Below are positions 46,929 through 57,168 of a stretch of DNA of 64,000 nt, one piece after another. This DNA comes from Thalassospira alkalitolerans. Lineage in GTDB: Bacteria; Pseudomonadota; Alphaproteobacteria; Rhodospirillales; Thalassospiraceae. The notes beneath the pieces are model-generated. The model worked only from the letters and a program-made list of their open reading frames with translations. It searched no databases and had not been told where the DNA came from. The DNA lies in NCBI RefSeq assembly GCF_002115745.1, contig NZ_JFKB01000002.1, positions 124,001-188,000 of the forward strand, given 5' to 3'. The position numbers and the translations under genes are program-made. Position 1 is the stretch's first letter. Every line of letters begins with the position of its first letter.

Positions 46929-47675
46929 TTATGACATCAATTGCGCCATCAGGCGGTTGTCAAACGGTGTTGCGCCATTGCCCGATGTGCTGGTCTGGCT
47001 GTCGGTGTTGGCCTCGGCGCTGGCCGTTTCGGTGCTTTCCGGCGGGGCAGCGGCCATCAATTCGGCAAGGCTGACAATGCCATCTTCGTTGGTATCAAGC
47101 GGGTCATAGCTTTCAGTATCGCTGGATGCTGCGGCGCCGCCACCTGATGAACTGTCCGATGTGCTGTCTGTTTCAGTCGATGTCGTGGATGTGGTGGCAC
47201 CTGCTGGTGGTGACATCGCAGTCAGATAATCGTCTTCGGAAACGCTTTCTGCGTCACTTCCTGCCATCAGGGACCAAAGGTTTTCGGCCATTTCATCGCT
47301 GACATCATCTGGCTTGCCAGCAAGAAATTCGTCTTTGGTCAGGCTGCCATCGCCATCGGTATCCAGATCGTCAAAAAGCTGCTGTGCGTCAAAGCCGCCA
47401 TCTGTTGCCGATGCATCGGTGCTTTCCTGCATTTCCAGCAACATGGTTTTGATCTGATCGGAAAGCTGATCAACACCGCTTTCGCCGCTGGCGGCAATTT
47501 CCGATACTGCATCAACCGCTTCGGTTGCTGCGGAACTGTCTTGCGCCGTGGCAAGGGCAAAGCCGCCAATGGCTGAAACATCATTGGTGCTTTGGCTGGA
47601 TTGGCTGCTGCCAGATGACTGGGTTTGGCCAAATATCTGCGCAAGACTGGCACTAAGGCTTTCGATGCCGCTCAT
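46929..47675 (-). CDS. EF-hand calcium-binding protein, Ser/Thr/Asp-rich
   Basis: 248-aa acidic protein with two good EF-hand loops. Loop one is DTDGDGSLTKDE (residues 105-116); loop two is DTNEDGIVSLAE (194-205). A degenerate third hand may lie around residues 140-152 (SDAESVSEDDYL). Long Ser/Thr/Gly-rich linkers surround them, and there is no classical signal peptide. The start MSGIESLSASLAQIFGQ is behind AGGAG. Such EF-hand proteins are common in marine Alphaproteobacteria, but the role (calcium buffering, signalling, surface) is unknown. It lies upstream of and in the same orientation as the Ser-rich protein gene, 273 bp apart. Confidence 0.8.
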   Translation of the reverse strand: MSGIESLSASLAQIFGQTQSSGSSQSSQSTNDVSAIGGFALATAQDSSAATEAVDAVSEIAASGESGVDQLSDQIKTMLLEMQESTDASATDGGFDAQQLFDDLDTDGDGSLTKDEFLAGKPDDVSDEMAENLWSLMAGSDAESVSEDDYLTAMSPPAGATTSTTSTETDSTSDSSSGGGAAASSDTESYDPLDTNEDGIVSLAELMAAAPPESTETASAEANTDSQTSTSGNGATPFDNRLMAQLMS

Positions 47676-47866
47676 CGGGGGCTCCTGCGTGGTAATTGTT
47701 GCTATGATTATTCACGCAGGCGGGGCGAAAAACTGGCGGTAAAAAATGCGGTCAAAAATATTTTCGGGGAAAAAATTGGTCGACGTTCCCGATTTGTTGC
47801 ACAATAAGCAACCTGAATTTAATGCCAATACTGGCCCCGTCACCACAGCATGTTATATATCGCGCC

Positions 47867-50263
47867 ATGATGGATGATCCCTTTGAAATCGACGAATTCG
47901 CTGCAAGCCCGGAAATGCGTCTTGCCGACGCACCTGTATCTGCGCCCGATTACCTTGCCAATTTGAATGCAGAACAGCGCGAAGCGGTCGAAACGCTTGA
48001 CGGGCCGTTGTTGGTTCTGGCCGGTGCCGGGACGGGGAAAACACGGGTTTTGACCACCCGGCTGGCGCATTTGCTTCAGGTAAAGGCGCAGACCGAACAC
48101 CTGCATCCGCAACAAATTCTGGCGGTGACCTTTACCAATCGTGCCGCCAAGGAAATGCAGGAACGTGTTGCGCATGCGTTGGGTCATCCGGTTGAAGGGT
48201 GGTGGCTGGGAACGTTTCATTCGTTGGCCGCGCGTTTGTTGCGCCGCCATGCCGAATTGATCGGGCTGCAATCTAATTTTTCGATCCTTGATAGCGACGA
48301 TCAGGTCCGTTTGCTTAAGCAAATCATGGACGCCGAACAGATCGACCAGAAAAAATGGCCAGCCAAACAACTGATGGGCATTATCCAGCGTTGGAAGGAC
48401 AAGGGGCTTTCACCGGATCGGGTTAATGAAAGTGTCGAGTTCGCCAATGGCGGGGCGAAATACTTGTATAAGGTCTATCAGCAACGGCTTTCCGTGCTTA
48501 ACGCGGCCGATTTTGGCGATCTTTTATTGCATTGCCTGACACTTTTCCAAAAACACCCGGAAATCCTGCGCCGGTATCAGGAAACATTCCGCTATATTCT
48601 GGTCGATGAATATCAGGATACCAACGTCGCGCAGTACCTTTGGCTGCGCGCGCTGGCGATGGTTCATCGCAATATCTGCTGTGTCGGCGATGATGATCAG
48701 GCGATCTATAGCTGGCGCGGCGCCGAGGTCGGTAATATCTTGCGGTTCGAGTCTGATTTTCCCGGCGCCAAAGTGGTTAAACTGGAACAGAACTATCGTT
48801 CCACCCCGCATATTCTGGCCGCGGCATCGAAACTGATTACCTTTAACGATGGACGTCTGGGCAAAGAGCTTTGGACTGAACTTGATACCGGCGAAAAAGT
48901 CTTTGTCAAAGGCGTCTGGGATGGTCCGGCCGAGGCACGATTGGTTGGCGAAGATATCGAAGCCCTGCAAAGCAAGGGCATTGGTGCCGCCAAGATGGCG
49001 ATTCTTGTTCGTGCTGGTTTCCAAACCCGCGAGTTCGAGGAACGGTTGATCACGCTGGGCATTCCATACCGGGTTATCGGCGGCCCGCGGTTCTATGAGC
49101 GTCATGAAATCCGCGATGCGCTGGCCTATGTTCGCATGGTCGCACAGCCTGATGACAGCCTTGCCTTTGAACGTATCATTAATGTGCCCAAGCGCGGGGT
49201 TGGCAAGGCAACGCTTCAAATCCTGCATCAATATTCGCGGGATCAATCGGTATCGCTTCCGATGGCGGCGCGTGATTTGATCGGAACCGAAGAACTGAAA
49301 CCCAAAATGCGTCAGGCGATTGGCGGATTGTTGGGGGATTTCACCCGTTGGCGCGAGATGTTGACCAACCGCTCTCATGTTGAAGTACTTGAAACGGTGC
49401 TTGATGAAAGTGGCTATACCGATATGTGGCGCACATCCAAGGAAATAGAAGCAGCGGGTCGGTTGGAGAACTTAAAGGAACTGGTGTCGGCGATTGGTGA
49501 GTATGAAAACCTGACCACCTTCCTTGAGCATGTGTCGTTGGTCATGGAAAACGAACAGAATACCGATCAGGAAAAAGTCACCATCATGACCCTGCATGGG
49601 GCCAAGGGACTTGAATTTGATTATGTTTTCCTGCCCGGCTGGGAAGAAGGCGTTTTCCCCCATCAGCGTGCAATGGATGAAAGCGGCGTCAAGGGATTAG
49701 AGGAAGAACGCCGTCTGGCCTATGTCGGGATCACGCGGGCGCGCAAACGTGCGACGGTATCCTATGCGGCCAATCGGCGGATTTATAATCAGTGGCAATC
49801 GGCCCTGCCGTCGCGGTTTGTTGATGAATTGCCAGATGAGCATATCGAACGTATCAGCGATACGGGGCTGGGCGGGCATGGTGGAAACCATTCGCCGGGG
49901 GCCTGGGGTTCAGATGACTGGATGAAAATGCCAAGCTGGGCGGATGAAACGCCGCGCCGTGACAGTTATGGCAGCGGTGGCAGCAAAACGGGATCGGGTG
50001 GTTCATCGACCGGGGGCGAGCGTCGCTTTGCCAGTGCCGGTTGGCAGGATCGCGTGCGCAAGAATGTTATTGATGTAAAGCCGAACGGTGAAACCAGCTA
50101 TTCCACCAATTCGAAATCATCGAAATACAAGGTCGGGGATGCTGTCCGTCATCGTAAATTCGGTCCGGGGACTGTGCGGGCGGTTGATGGCAACAAGCTT
50201 GAAATCGATTTTGAAGATGTCGGTACAAAGAAAGTGGTCGACAGTTTCATTCTGCCGGGCTAA
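47867..50263 (+). CDS. uvrD: UvrD/PcrA-type DNA helicase
   Basis: 798-aa superfamily 1A 3'-5' helicase. Motifs in order: Q motif LNAEQREAV, I LAGAGTGKT, Ia AVTFTNRAAKEM, II LVDEYQDTN, III GDDDQAIYSWRGAE, IV LEQNYRS, V TIMTLHGAKGLEFDYVFLPGWEEG, VI EERRLAYVGITRARK. A C-terminal Tudor-like patch (YKVGDAVRHRKFGPGTVRAVDG), as in PcrA, may contact RNA polymerase or partner proteins. Acts in nucleotide-excision and mismatch repair and fork clearance. The first Met at 47822 is possible; 47867 is chosen by comparison with usual N termini. No clear ribosome site. Confidence 0.94.
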   Translation: MMDDPFEIDEFAASPEMRLADAPVSAPDYLANLNAEQREAVETLDGPLLVLAGAGTGKTRVLTTRLAHLLQVKAQTEHLHPQQILAVTFTNRAAKEMQERVAHALGHPVEGWWLGTFHSLAARLLRRHAELIGLQSNFSILDSDDQVRLLKQIMDAEQIDQKKWPAKQLMGIIQRWKDKGLSPDRVNESVEFANGGAKYLYKVYQQRLSVLNAADFGDLLLHCLTLFQKHPEILRRYQETFRYILVDEYQDTNVAQYLWLRALAMVHRNICCVGDDDQAIYSWRGAEVGNILRFESDFPGAKVVKLEQNYRSTPHILAAASKLITFNDGRLGKELWTELDTGEKVFVKGVWDGPAEARLVGEDIEALQSKGIGAAKMAILVRAGFQTREFEERLITLGIPYRVIGGPRFYERHEIRDALAYVRMVAQPDDSLAFERIINVPKRGVGKATLQILHQYSRDQSVSLPMAARDLIGTEELKPKMRQAIGGLLGDFTRWREMLTNRSHVEVLETVLDESGYTDMWRTSKEIEAAGRLENLKELVSAIGEYENLTTFLEHVSLVMENEQNTDQEKVTIMTLHGAKGLEFDYVFLPGWEEGVFPHQRAMDESGVKGLEEERRLAYVGITRARKRATVSYAANRRIYNQWQSALPSRFVDELPDEHIERISDTGLGGHGGNHSPGAWGSDDWMKMPSWADETPRRDSYGSGGSKTGSGGSSTGGERRFASAGWQDRVRKNVIDVKPNGETSYSTNSKSSKYKVGDAVRHRKFGPGTVRAVDGNKLEIDFEDVGTKKVVDSFILPG

Positions 50264-50323
50264 GCCCCGGACACGTTATTTTTGGTGCGCCCGTTGGCCC
50301 GCCGCAATCTTGCGAGACGCGAT

Positions 50324-51205
50324 ATGATCGAAACCGTTCGTTGCTATAATTTCACCTTCGAGGTTGACGGCAAATTTGCTCCGGCCTTTGCCGAGGCGTT
50401 GTATGAGCATTGCGATGCCTTGTCGCATTTCGAACGGGCTGGCGATCCAACCGCCCCTTGGAAAGTCGAAGGGTTTTCGGGAAATCATCTTGATAAGACG
50501 GCGATTGAAACGGCGGTATCATTGATGGCGTCGGCGGTTGGTGTTGCGGTGCCGATGGTTGAGTTTGGGTCATACGAACCCAAAGACTGGGTCAGTGACA
50601 ATCTGCGCAGTTTCAAACCGATTTCGGTCGGTCGGTTTTATGTACATGGCTCGCATTGGGACGAAGGCGTGCCGGTGGCAAAAACCGGGCTTCAGGTCGA
50701 TGCCGGGCTGGCGTTCGGATCGGGCGAACATCAAACGACCAAAGGCTGTTTGGCCGCTATTGATTGGGTGGCCAAGTATTCACACCGTTACAATGCGCTT
50801 GATATGGGCTGTGGGTCGGGCATTTTGGGTATGGCCTGTGCCAAAACCTGGCGCAGTTCGGTGATGATGGCCGATATCGATGCTGCATCGGTGCGGGTTG
50901 CGCGTGAAAATGCCCGTATCAACCATATTGCCGATTTGGTCACCGCGATCCATTCCAACGGGTTTAGCGACGTGCGCATCCGCAATGCCGGGTATTTCGA
51001 CATCGTTTGCGCCAATATCCTTGCGCGTCCGTTGCGTCATATGGCGCGTGACCTGCGCGCGACACTTGCCGAGGACGGCGTTGTCATCCTGTCTGGCTTG
51101 CTGTCGCATCAGGAACAATTTGTCCTGTCGGCATATCGCGATGTTGGTTTGTCGCTGGTCAAGCGTTTCCCGGTTGAAGAATGGACAACACTGGTGGTTG
51201 GTTAA
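50324..51205 (+). CDS. prmA: Ribosomal protein L11 methyltransferase PrmA
   Basis: 293-aa SAM-dependent methyltransferase. PrmA marks: GLAFGSGEHQTTKGCLAAIDW preceding motif I (ALDMGCGSGILGMACAK), the acidic motif II MMADIDAASVRVARENARIN, and VCANILARPLRHMA (NILA, the NPPY-like site). The N-terminal ~60 residues are the L11-binding domain. Trimethylates L11 at Lys and at the N terminus. The start MIETVRCYN follows GAGACG; a TTG 14 codons earlier is less likely. The stop shares TTAA with the convergent permease gene. Confidence 0.9.
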   Translation: MIETVRCYNFTFEVDGKFAPAFAEALYEHCDALSHFERAGDPTAPWKVEGFSGNHLDKTAIETAVSLMASAVGVAVPMVEFGSYEPKDWVSDNLRSFKPISVGRFYVHGSHWDEGVPVAKTGLQVDAGLAFGSGEHQTTKGCLAAIDWVAKYSHRYNALDMGCGSGILGMACAKTWRSSVMMADIDAASVRVARENARINHIADLVTAIHSNGFSDVRIRNAGYFDIVCANILARPLRHMARDLRATLAEDGVVILSGLLSHQEQFVLSAYRDVGLSLVKRFPVEEWTTLVVG

Positions 51206-51960
51206 GCCACCAGTGCATTGACAAAGCGGTAAATACCAAGCCCGCCAAGGATGACGATCAGTGTTCCGACTGCGATCATCAAGGGTTTGCGCGGTATGAT
51301 GCGGACAAGCACGGCGGCAAGCGGTGCGGCGGGCACACCGCCAATCACCAGTGCCAATGCCGCCATCCCAAAGCTTTCCAACCCGAAATGCCCGGCAAAA
51401 GTCACCGTGATCATCACGGTGACAAAGAATTCCGATGCTGCTGATGTTCCCAGCATCCGATGTGGTTCCGCATTGCCGCGATAGACCAGCGTGCTTGATA
51501 CAATCGGTCCCCATCCGCCGCCGCCCACCGCATCCAGAAAGCCGCCCACAAAGCCCAGCGGTGCCAGACCCTGCATGGCGGCTGGTGGCTGTACCTTGCG
51601 CATGGCTTTGACGATCACAAGTATGCCCAGTGCCGACAGATAAAATGCGACAAACGGCGCAAGATAATCACCAATACCCGATGACAGTAACGCCGCCCCG
51701 GCCGCCCCGCCAATCGATCCGGCAATGGCCAGTGTGCGCACCATTTTCCAATCGACGTTACGTGCAAAGTGGTGTGATGTTCCGGAAACGGCTGTGGTGA
51801 AAACCTCGGCGGCATGAACCGTGGCACTGGCTTGTGCCGGGGGCAGGCCGATGCTGATCAAAAGTGCTGTCGATGTCAGGCCATAGGCCATGCCAAGCGC
51901 GCCATCGACAAGCTGTGCTAGAAAACCGATCAGAACGATCCACCAAAAGAAGTCGTCCAT
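51202..51960 (-). CDS. TauE/SafE (TSUP) family permease
   Basis: 252-aa membrane protein with about seven to eight hydrophobic segments. Typical TSUP repeats: GFLAQLVDGALGMAYGLTSTALL near the N terminus and the repeat GFVGGFLDAVGGGGWGPIVSSTL in the middle. The family exports sulfite, sulfoacetate or related organosulfur anions. The VHAAEVFTTAVSGTSH block is typical of a subset seen near sulfur-metabolism genes. No sulfur gene is adjacent, so the substrate is unknown. Its stop codon overlaps that of prmA tail to tail. Confidence 0.88.
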   Translation of the reverse strand: MDDFFWWIVLIGFLAQLVDGALGMAYGLTSTALLISIGLPPAQASATVHAAEVFTTAVSGTSHHFARNVDWKMVRTLAIAGSIGGAAGAALLSSGIGDYLAPFVAFYLSALGILVIVKAMRKVQPPAAMQGLAPLGFVGGFLDAVGGGGWGPIVSSTLVYRGNAEPHRMLGTSAASEFFVTVMITVTFAGHFGLESFGMAALALVIGGVPAAPLAAVLVRIIPRKPLMIAVGTLIVILGGLGIYRFVNALVA

Positions 51961-52395
51961 TTTACGCTATTGCCTCGCATAAGAGACTAAAACGCGGTGA
52001 TTGTATCTGTGTGGCGTGATTTCAAATATCGGGATTATGGATCGAAACGGAATATCGGCCATGCACAAATGCCACATGACTTTCGGTTAAAATCCGAATT
52101 TTCGTCAAACCAGCGGTTCCAGATTGTGAATTTCAGAGGTTTTTCGAGTCGTAAAACAGAAATCCTTTAATCACACGTTGATAAGTCGGTCGGTAATTGT
52201 GATCGCTAATATTGTCTTCGCTGTAATTTCAAATGTAACCATCTGAAATATAGCCATAAAAACTGAAAGAATATTTATTCTCAAATAAGCATATAACGCA
52301 AAGTTGTAAGGGCATCTTGTTGGTTACTGTACAAATGTATAGGTATCAATTAAGTCTTAAGGATGAGCCAAGCCTGAATAATAGCGAGTGCCGAT
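51961..52395. other. 435-bp A/T-rich intergenic region
   Basis: Between the divergent TauE permease and HD-GYP operon. No gene seen. It contains AGAATA-TT-TATTCT, a perfect 14-bp palindrome at 52268-52281, and TTAAGTCTTAA at 52350-52360 close to the HD-GYP start. Clearly more A/T-rich than its surroundings, as expected for a promoter region. Confidence 0.5.
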
Positions 52396-53481
52396 GTGAC
52401 AGAAACAGATCGCCAAATTCTGGTCGTTGATGACGAGCCAGTCATTCGAAAGCTGCTGGGGCGTGTGCTGGAACGATCAGGTTTTCAGGTTATCATGGCC
52501 GAAGACGGCCTCGATGCGCTTGAAAAGCTGCGCCATGATGCATCTGTGCGGCTTGTCGTATCTGATCTGCGCATGCCGAAATGTGGTGGTTTGGAATTTG
52601 TTGGCAAGGCAATTGGTGAATTCAAACGTGATTTCGAATTTATTCTGCTGACCGGGGATGGCGACAAAACCGATGCCATCAAGGCATTGCGTCTTGGCGT
52701 GCGGGAATTTCTTGATAAACCGGTGGATCGGGCCGATCTCGAAGCGGCGGTTTCGAATGCGGTGGAACGTTTGCGCGACCGCGATCAGGAACATGAACGG
52801 GTTCGTCAGCTTGAACTTGAAAATGTAACCCAGTCCCGGAATTTGGATTCCATTATCCGCAAGCTTGGCGGCGCCGAGGAAGAACTTATCGATCGGCTTA
52901 GCCTGATTTCGCAATATCGCGATATTGAAACGGCAGAACATTGCGTGCGCGTCGGCCTTTATTCACAGGCGCTGGCCGAGATGGCGGGGCTGGGTGCCGA
53001 TATTCAGCGAACCGTGCGCCTTGCTGGTATTCTTCATGATATTGGCAAGGTCGGTGTCCCTGACGAGGTTTTGCTTAAAGAAGGTCCGCTAAGCGAGGCC
53101 GAATTCAAAATCATGCAGCGTCATACCGAAATCGGCTATGCGATGTTGAACTCGTCGGAAAACCCTGTTTTGGCTCAGGCGGCGGTAATTGCACGCCACC
53201 ATCATGAAAAATGGCGTGGCGAAGGTTATTGCTCTGGTTTAACCGGCGAAGACATTCCGCTGGTGGCGCGTCTTGTGTCTATTGCCGATGTTTATGACGC
53301 ATTGCGCAGTGCGCGGCGTTACAAACCGGCCTTTGATCATGATGTGGCGGTGTCGATCATCGTAAAGGGTGATCAACGCACGACGCCCGATATGTTCGAT
53401 CCCAATCTGCTTGGCTTGTTTGCGCAACATCATGATCGTTTTGATTGCATTTATAACAGTATGCCCGACAAGGCAGTCTGA
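52396..53481 (+). CDS. Response regulator with degenerate HD-GYP domain (RpfG-like, GTG start)
   Basis: 361-aa protein. The receiver domain spans ~8-122 with phospho-acceptor Asp57 (LVVSDLRMP) and Lys109. A short coiled linker (~128-160) follows, then an HD-GYP-type phosphohydrolase domain from ~175. The HD pair is in GILHDIGKVGVPD (His214, Asp215), and HHH is at 268-270. The usual WDGxGYP loop reads KWRGEGYCSG, so Pro is Cys and the acidic residue is Arg. Metal-site His residues remain, so c-di-GMP hydrolysis may persist or be altered. The start is GTG at 52396; a nearby ATG is out of frame. Operon with the kinase 17 nt downstream. Confidence 0.87.
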   Translation: MTETDRQILVVDDEPVIRKLLGRVLERSGFQVIMAEDGLDALEKLRHDASVRLVVSDLRMPKCGGLEFVGKAIGEFKRDFEFILLTGDGDKTDAIKALRLGVREFLDKPVDRADLEAAVSNAVERLRDRDQEHERVRQLELENVTQSRNLDSIIRKLGGAEEELIDRLSLISQYRDIETAEHCVRVGLYSQALAEMAGLGADIQRTVRLAGILHDIGKVGVPDEVLLKEGPLSEAEFKIMQRHTEIGYAMLNSSENPVLAQAAVIARHHHEKWRGEGYCSGLTGEDIPLVARLVSIADVYDALRSARRYKPAFDHDVAVSIIVKGDQRTTPDMFDPNLLGLFAQHHDRFDCIYNSMPDKAV

Positions 53482-53498
53482 TTGGACGGGCGCGACCG

Positions 53499-56400
53499 AT
53501 GACTTCCAAAATTGAATTGATCCTCGGCAAAACGCGCAACCGCATTGCCGACTTTATGCTGATGGTGATGGTGGCGGCCGGGTTCCCCGCCCTGCTTGGT
53601 GCGGTCTATCGTGATACCGCCGAGGCAGCCATCATTTCACAGCTGCCGCAGGTCGCAATTTTCGTGATCATGCTGGCGATGTTGATATTCCGCAGCAAGA
53701 TGTCGGCCGTGGTTAAGTCGACGGTAATCGTCTCTGCGATGACCGTTCTGGGCGGGCTTTATCTTTCGCTTTTCACACCCGGAAGCGGCATGGCTCTGTT
53801 GATTGTCGGAACGGCAATTTTTGCGGTTTTCAATTCTTTCCGCAAAACATTGGTTTATGCCGTGCTTTGTATGTCGATTATCCTTGTTGTCGGGGCGTTG
53901 CGGGTTTCCGGACTATATCCCGAAATAATGTCAGACGGACATCATGTGCATCACACCATCCCGGTCTGGGCATCGACCTTTTTCGGTTATGCCTGGATGA
54001 GTGCCGCACTGGTTGTTGGCGTCGTCTGGATGCGCCAGGCCTTGCTGCAATCGGGGCTTGATCAGATGCGATCCCATAACGAGATCGCAATGGGCCATAA
54101 CTTCCTTGAACAAATTCGGACAAGTGCGGCCGATGTTGCATCGTATTTTTCATCGCTTCAGCGGATCGAGGACGTCTCATTTCAGCCCACTTTGTTGAAA
54201 TTCGTCGATATCTTGAATGTTGATCGCGCCAGCCTGTGGCTGCAGGATGAAAATGGTGATGTTTACTGTGTTGGTTTGGTCGATAAAACCGATCCCAATG
54301 TCAGTCACGAAGGGCTGGTGTTGCGTCGCTGTGACCTGCCGCGCTATTTCGCCGCTCTTCATACCGGTCAGGCGATTGATGCGGTTGACGCACAGGACGA
54401 CCCCAGAACCTCGGAATTTACCGACAACTATTTGCGGCCACTTAACATCCGGGGGATGCTTGATGTTCCGCTTGTGACCGGTGCGGGAAGTTTTGGTGTC
54501 CTCTGTTTTGAATGCATCGGTCAGGTTCGTCACTGGCGACCAGATGAAATCGTTTTTGCCCATACCGCTGCTGGACTTTTGGCGGCGGCGGCGGGTATTA
54601 AAACGGCGATGGAAACCAGTGACAAATTGTCGCTGTCGCAACGAAAATTCGAAGCCGTTGCCAATTATACCTATGATTGGGAAAGTTGGATCGCGCCGGA
54701 TGGTGGCGCATTATGGGTTAATCCGGCGATTGAACGCATTCTGGGTTATCGCCCCGAAGAATGCATCGCGATGGAACATTATCCATTACCCCTGGTGCTT
54801 CGCGAAGATCGCGACCGGGTGCGGCATTATCTTGAAGAAGGGTTTAGTGGCCTTTCAGGCAATGATCGTGAATTCACTGCCATTCATAAAAGCGGCCAGC
54901 ATGTCGGTATTGCCATGTCATGGCAGCCGATCCGCGATAGCCAAGGCCGATATCAGGGCATTCGCGTAAGTTGTCGTGATGCAACCGAGCGTATTGAAAG
55001 CCGTCGTGATCTTGAACAGGCCTTGTCGCAGCTTGAAGCTAATCAGCGGCGCCTGCGCGCGCATTTCAATAATACCAAGCTTGGCGTGATTTATTGGACG
55101 CCGGACCGCACGATCATCGAGATCAACGAAACGGCCGAACGCATGTTTGGCTTTGACGCAGGCGAACTTGTTGGCAAAAAAGTAGAAATTCTGGTGCCGC
55201 CAAGCGAACGTGGGCGCCTAAGCAGCCTTGTTCTGGATGTTACCAAGACCCGCACCAGCGTAAATACCCGGTTTCCCAATGTGACCAAGCAGGGCAAATA
55301 TATCATCTGCGAATGGTATGAAAGCCCGATCTTTGACAATAACGGCGATCTTGATTGTGTCGCCAGCTTTGCATTGGATGTGACCGATCGCGAACGCTAT
55401 CAGGAAACTCTGGACTCGATTTATCGCGGTATCAAATCCCAGGTCGGGACCGATTTCTTTGAAAACTTGACAAAGGTTCTGTGTGAAACACTCGACATGT
55501 CATTTTGCCATGTTGCGGAACTTCATGGGACACGTTTGAAATCGGTCGCGCTGTTTTCGCCCTTAAAATCAAGGGAGCTTATGGATTTCGATCTGGCCGG
55601 TTCCCCCGCCGAGGAAGTCATAAAGCGTGGCATCATGGTCTATGCCGATGGATTGGCCGATGATTTTGGTGGTGATGAACGTGTCAGCGAAGACCACGCA
55701 CGCGGTTATGCCGGTGCTGCGCTTTATGATGACGATGGCAATGCCATCGGTGTGTTGGTCACGATTTCCGATAAGCCGCTGGCCGATCCGGAACTGGCGG
55801 TCTCAATGCTTGAAGTTTTTGCCGGACGGGCATCTGCGGAATTGCAGCGTCTGCGGTCCGAACGTAACCGTCAGAAACTTGAACATCAATTGCAACATTC
55901 CCAGCGCATGGAAACCATCGGGGTTCTGGCCGGTGGTATCGCGCATGATTTTAATAACATTCTGCAACCGATCAGCGGTTACGCCGAACTGCTTTATACT
56001 GATCTGCCCGAAGACTCACCGCTGCGCGATGATGTGTCGGAAATACGGTCCGGCGCAGAACGCGCGCGCGATCTGGTCAAGCAAATCTTGATGTTCAGCC
56101 GTAACACCGACGAAGAAACATCGGTGCTAAGTGTGGAAACCATGGTTAAGGGCGCAGTGCGGTTTGCGCGCGGTTCAATCCCGTCTTCGGTCTTGCTTGA
56201 AACTGAAATCGCCCCGGATTTGCCAGGGATTTTGGGCAACGCGACCCAGATTGACCAGTGTTTGATGAACCTGATTACCAATGCCTATCACGCGGTCGGT
56301 GATCGCGGCGAAATCAGGATCGAGGTCGGGTTATTTGAACTGACCGAGGATATCGCCGCCGAACGGCCGTTGCTTGATCTGGGGGAATATATCCGCATCA

Positions 56401-57083
56401 GTGTTATTGATAATGGCTGCGGGATGGATGAGGAAACCGCCAAACGCATCTTTGATCCGTTCTTTACCACTAAGGAAACCGGCAAGGGAACCGGGCTTGG
56501 CCTGTCGACTGTGCATGGCATCATCACCGGTCATAAGGGCGTGATCGATGTTTACAGCCGTTTGGAACAGGGCACGCGGTTTTCGATCCTGTTGCCAGTA
56601 TTTGACGAAGATATCACCGTCACGTCTCAGCGCGCGATAGAGCTGTCACCGGGCGTTGGCGGTCACATTGTTGTGGTCGATGACGAAGAAAAGAACTTGC
56701 GCCTGTGTCAGCGGATGCTGGGGCGTATGGGATACGAGGCAACCTGTTTTAACCGGGCAACAGATGCGCTGGCGGCACTTCGTGATCCGACACAGGAATT
56801 TTGTCTGCTTTTGACGGATCAAACCATGCCCGACATGAACGGGGTCCAATTGATTGCCAGCCTGCGTGACGAAGGCAATAATATTCCTGTTATCGTCATG
56901 ACGGGTTACGCATCCGAAGGTGTCACCGAAAATTGGCGCCAGCTTGACGTTGCGATGATGCTGGCCAAGCCTTTTGATATTGTCGAACTTCATGATGGAC
57001 TGGAAACCGTATTGGGATCAGGCAAGGCCGTCACCGCGCCGTCATCTGAGCCATCGGCAACAGAAAAATCCGGCGAGGCCTAG
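53499..57083 (+). CDS. Large membrane hybrid histidine kinase (6TM-GAF-PAS-PAS-GAF-HisKA-HATPase-REC)
   Basis: 1194-aa sensor kinase. About six TM segments lie in residues 15-185. A GAF domain spans ~210-370 ([16 protein letters not shown]...[10 protein letters not shown]). PAS1 spans ~385-505 ([13 protein letters not shown]), PAS2 ~520-635 ([18 protein letters not shown]), and a second GAF-like region ~640-785. HisKA has His816 in GGIAHDFNN, a class linked to one-domain phosphotransfer. The HATPase has [10 protein letters not shown] and [12 protein letters not shown]. The C-terminal receiver has Asp1107 ([13 protein letters not shown]). It follows the HD-GYP regulator in the same transcript, so signal flow from this kinase to c-di-GMP turnover is a fair inference. 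Ligand unknown. Confidence 0.88.
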   Translation: MTSKIELILGKTRNRIADFMLMVMVAAGFPALLGAVYRDTAEAAIISQLPQVAIFVIMLAMLIFRSKMSAVVKSTVIVSAMTVLGGLYLSLFTPGSGMALLIVGTAIFAVFNSFRKTLVYAVLCMSIILVVGALRVSGLYPEIMSDGHHVHHTIPVWASTFFGYAWMSAALVVGVVWMRQALLQSGLDQMRSHNEIAMGHNFLEQIRTSAADVASYFSSLQRIEDVSFQPTLLKFVDILNVDRASLWLQDENGDVYCVGLVDKTDPNVSHEGLVLRRCDLPRYFAALHTGQAIDAVDAQDDPRTSEFTDNYLRPLNIRGMLDVPLVTGAGSFGVLCFECIGQVRHWRPDEIVFAHTAAGLLAAAAGIKTAMETSDKLSLSQRKFEAVANYTYDWESWIAPDGGALWVNPAIERILGYRPEECIAMEHYPLPLVLREDRDRVRHYLEEGFSGLSGNDREFTAIHKSGQHVGIAMSWQPIRDSQGRYQGIRVSCRDATERIESRRDLEQALSQLEANQRRLRAHFNNTKLGVIYWTPDRTIIEINETAERMFGFDAGELVGKKVEILVPPSERGRLSSLVLDVTKTRTSVNTRFPNVTKQGKYIICEWYESPIFDNNGDLDCVASFALDVTDRERYQETLDSIYRGIKSQVGTDFFENLTKVLCETLDMSFCHVAELHGTRLKSVALFSPLKSRELMDFDLAGSPAEEVIKRGIMVYADGLADDFGGDERVSEDHARGYAGAALYDDDGNAIGVLVTISDKPLADPELAVSMLEVFAGRASAELQRLRSERNRQKLEHQLQHSQRMETIGVLAGGIAHDFNNILQPISGYAELLYTDLPEDSPLRDDVSEIRSGAERARDLVKQILMFSRNTDEETSVLSVETMVKGAVRFARGSIPSSVLLETEIAPDLPGILGNATQIDQCLMNLITNAYHAVGDRGEIRIEVGLFELTEDIAAERPLLDLGEYIRISVIDNGCGMDEETAKRIFDPFFTTKETGKGTGLGLSTVHGIITGHKGVIDVYSRLEQGTRFSILLPVFDEDITVTSQRAIELSPGVGGHIVVVDDEEKNLRLCQRMLGRMGYEATCFNRATDALAALRDPTQEFCLLLTDQTMPDMNGVQLIASLRDEGNNIPVIVMTGYASEGVTENWRQLDVAMMLAKPFDIVELHDGLETVLGSGKAVTAPSSEPSATEKSGEA

Positions 57084-57168
57084 TCTGGGGGCGGGGCTTT
57101 TTGGCGCCAAGGCGTGATCCATCTTCCCGGCGACCAGGATGACCCGACCCAACGATCATGGTGCGAAC

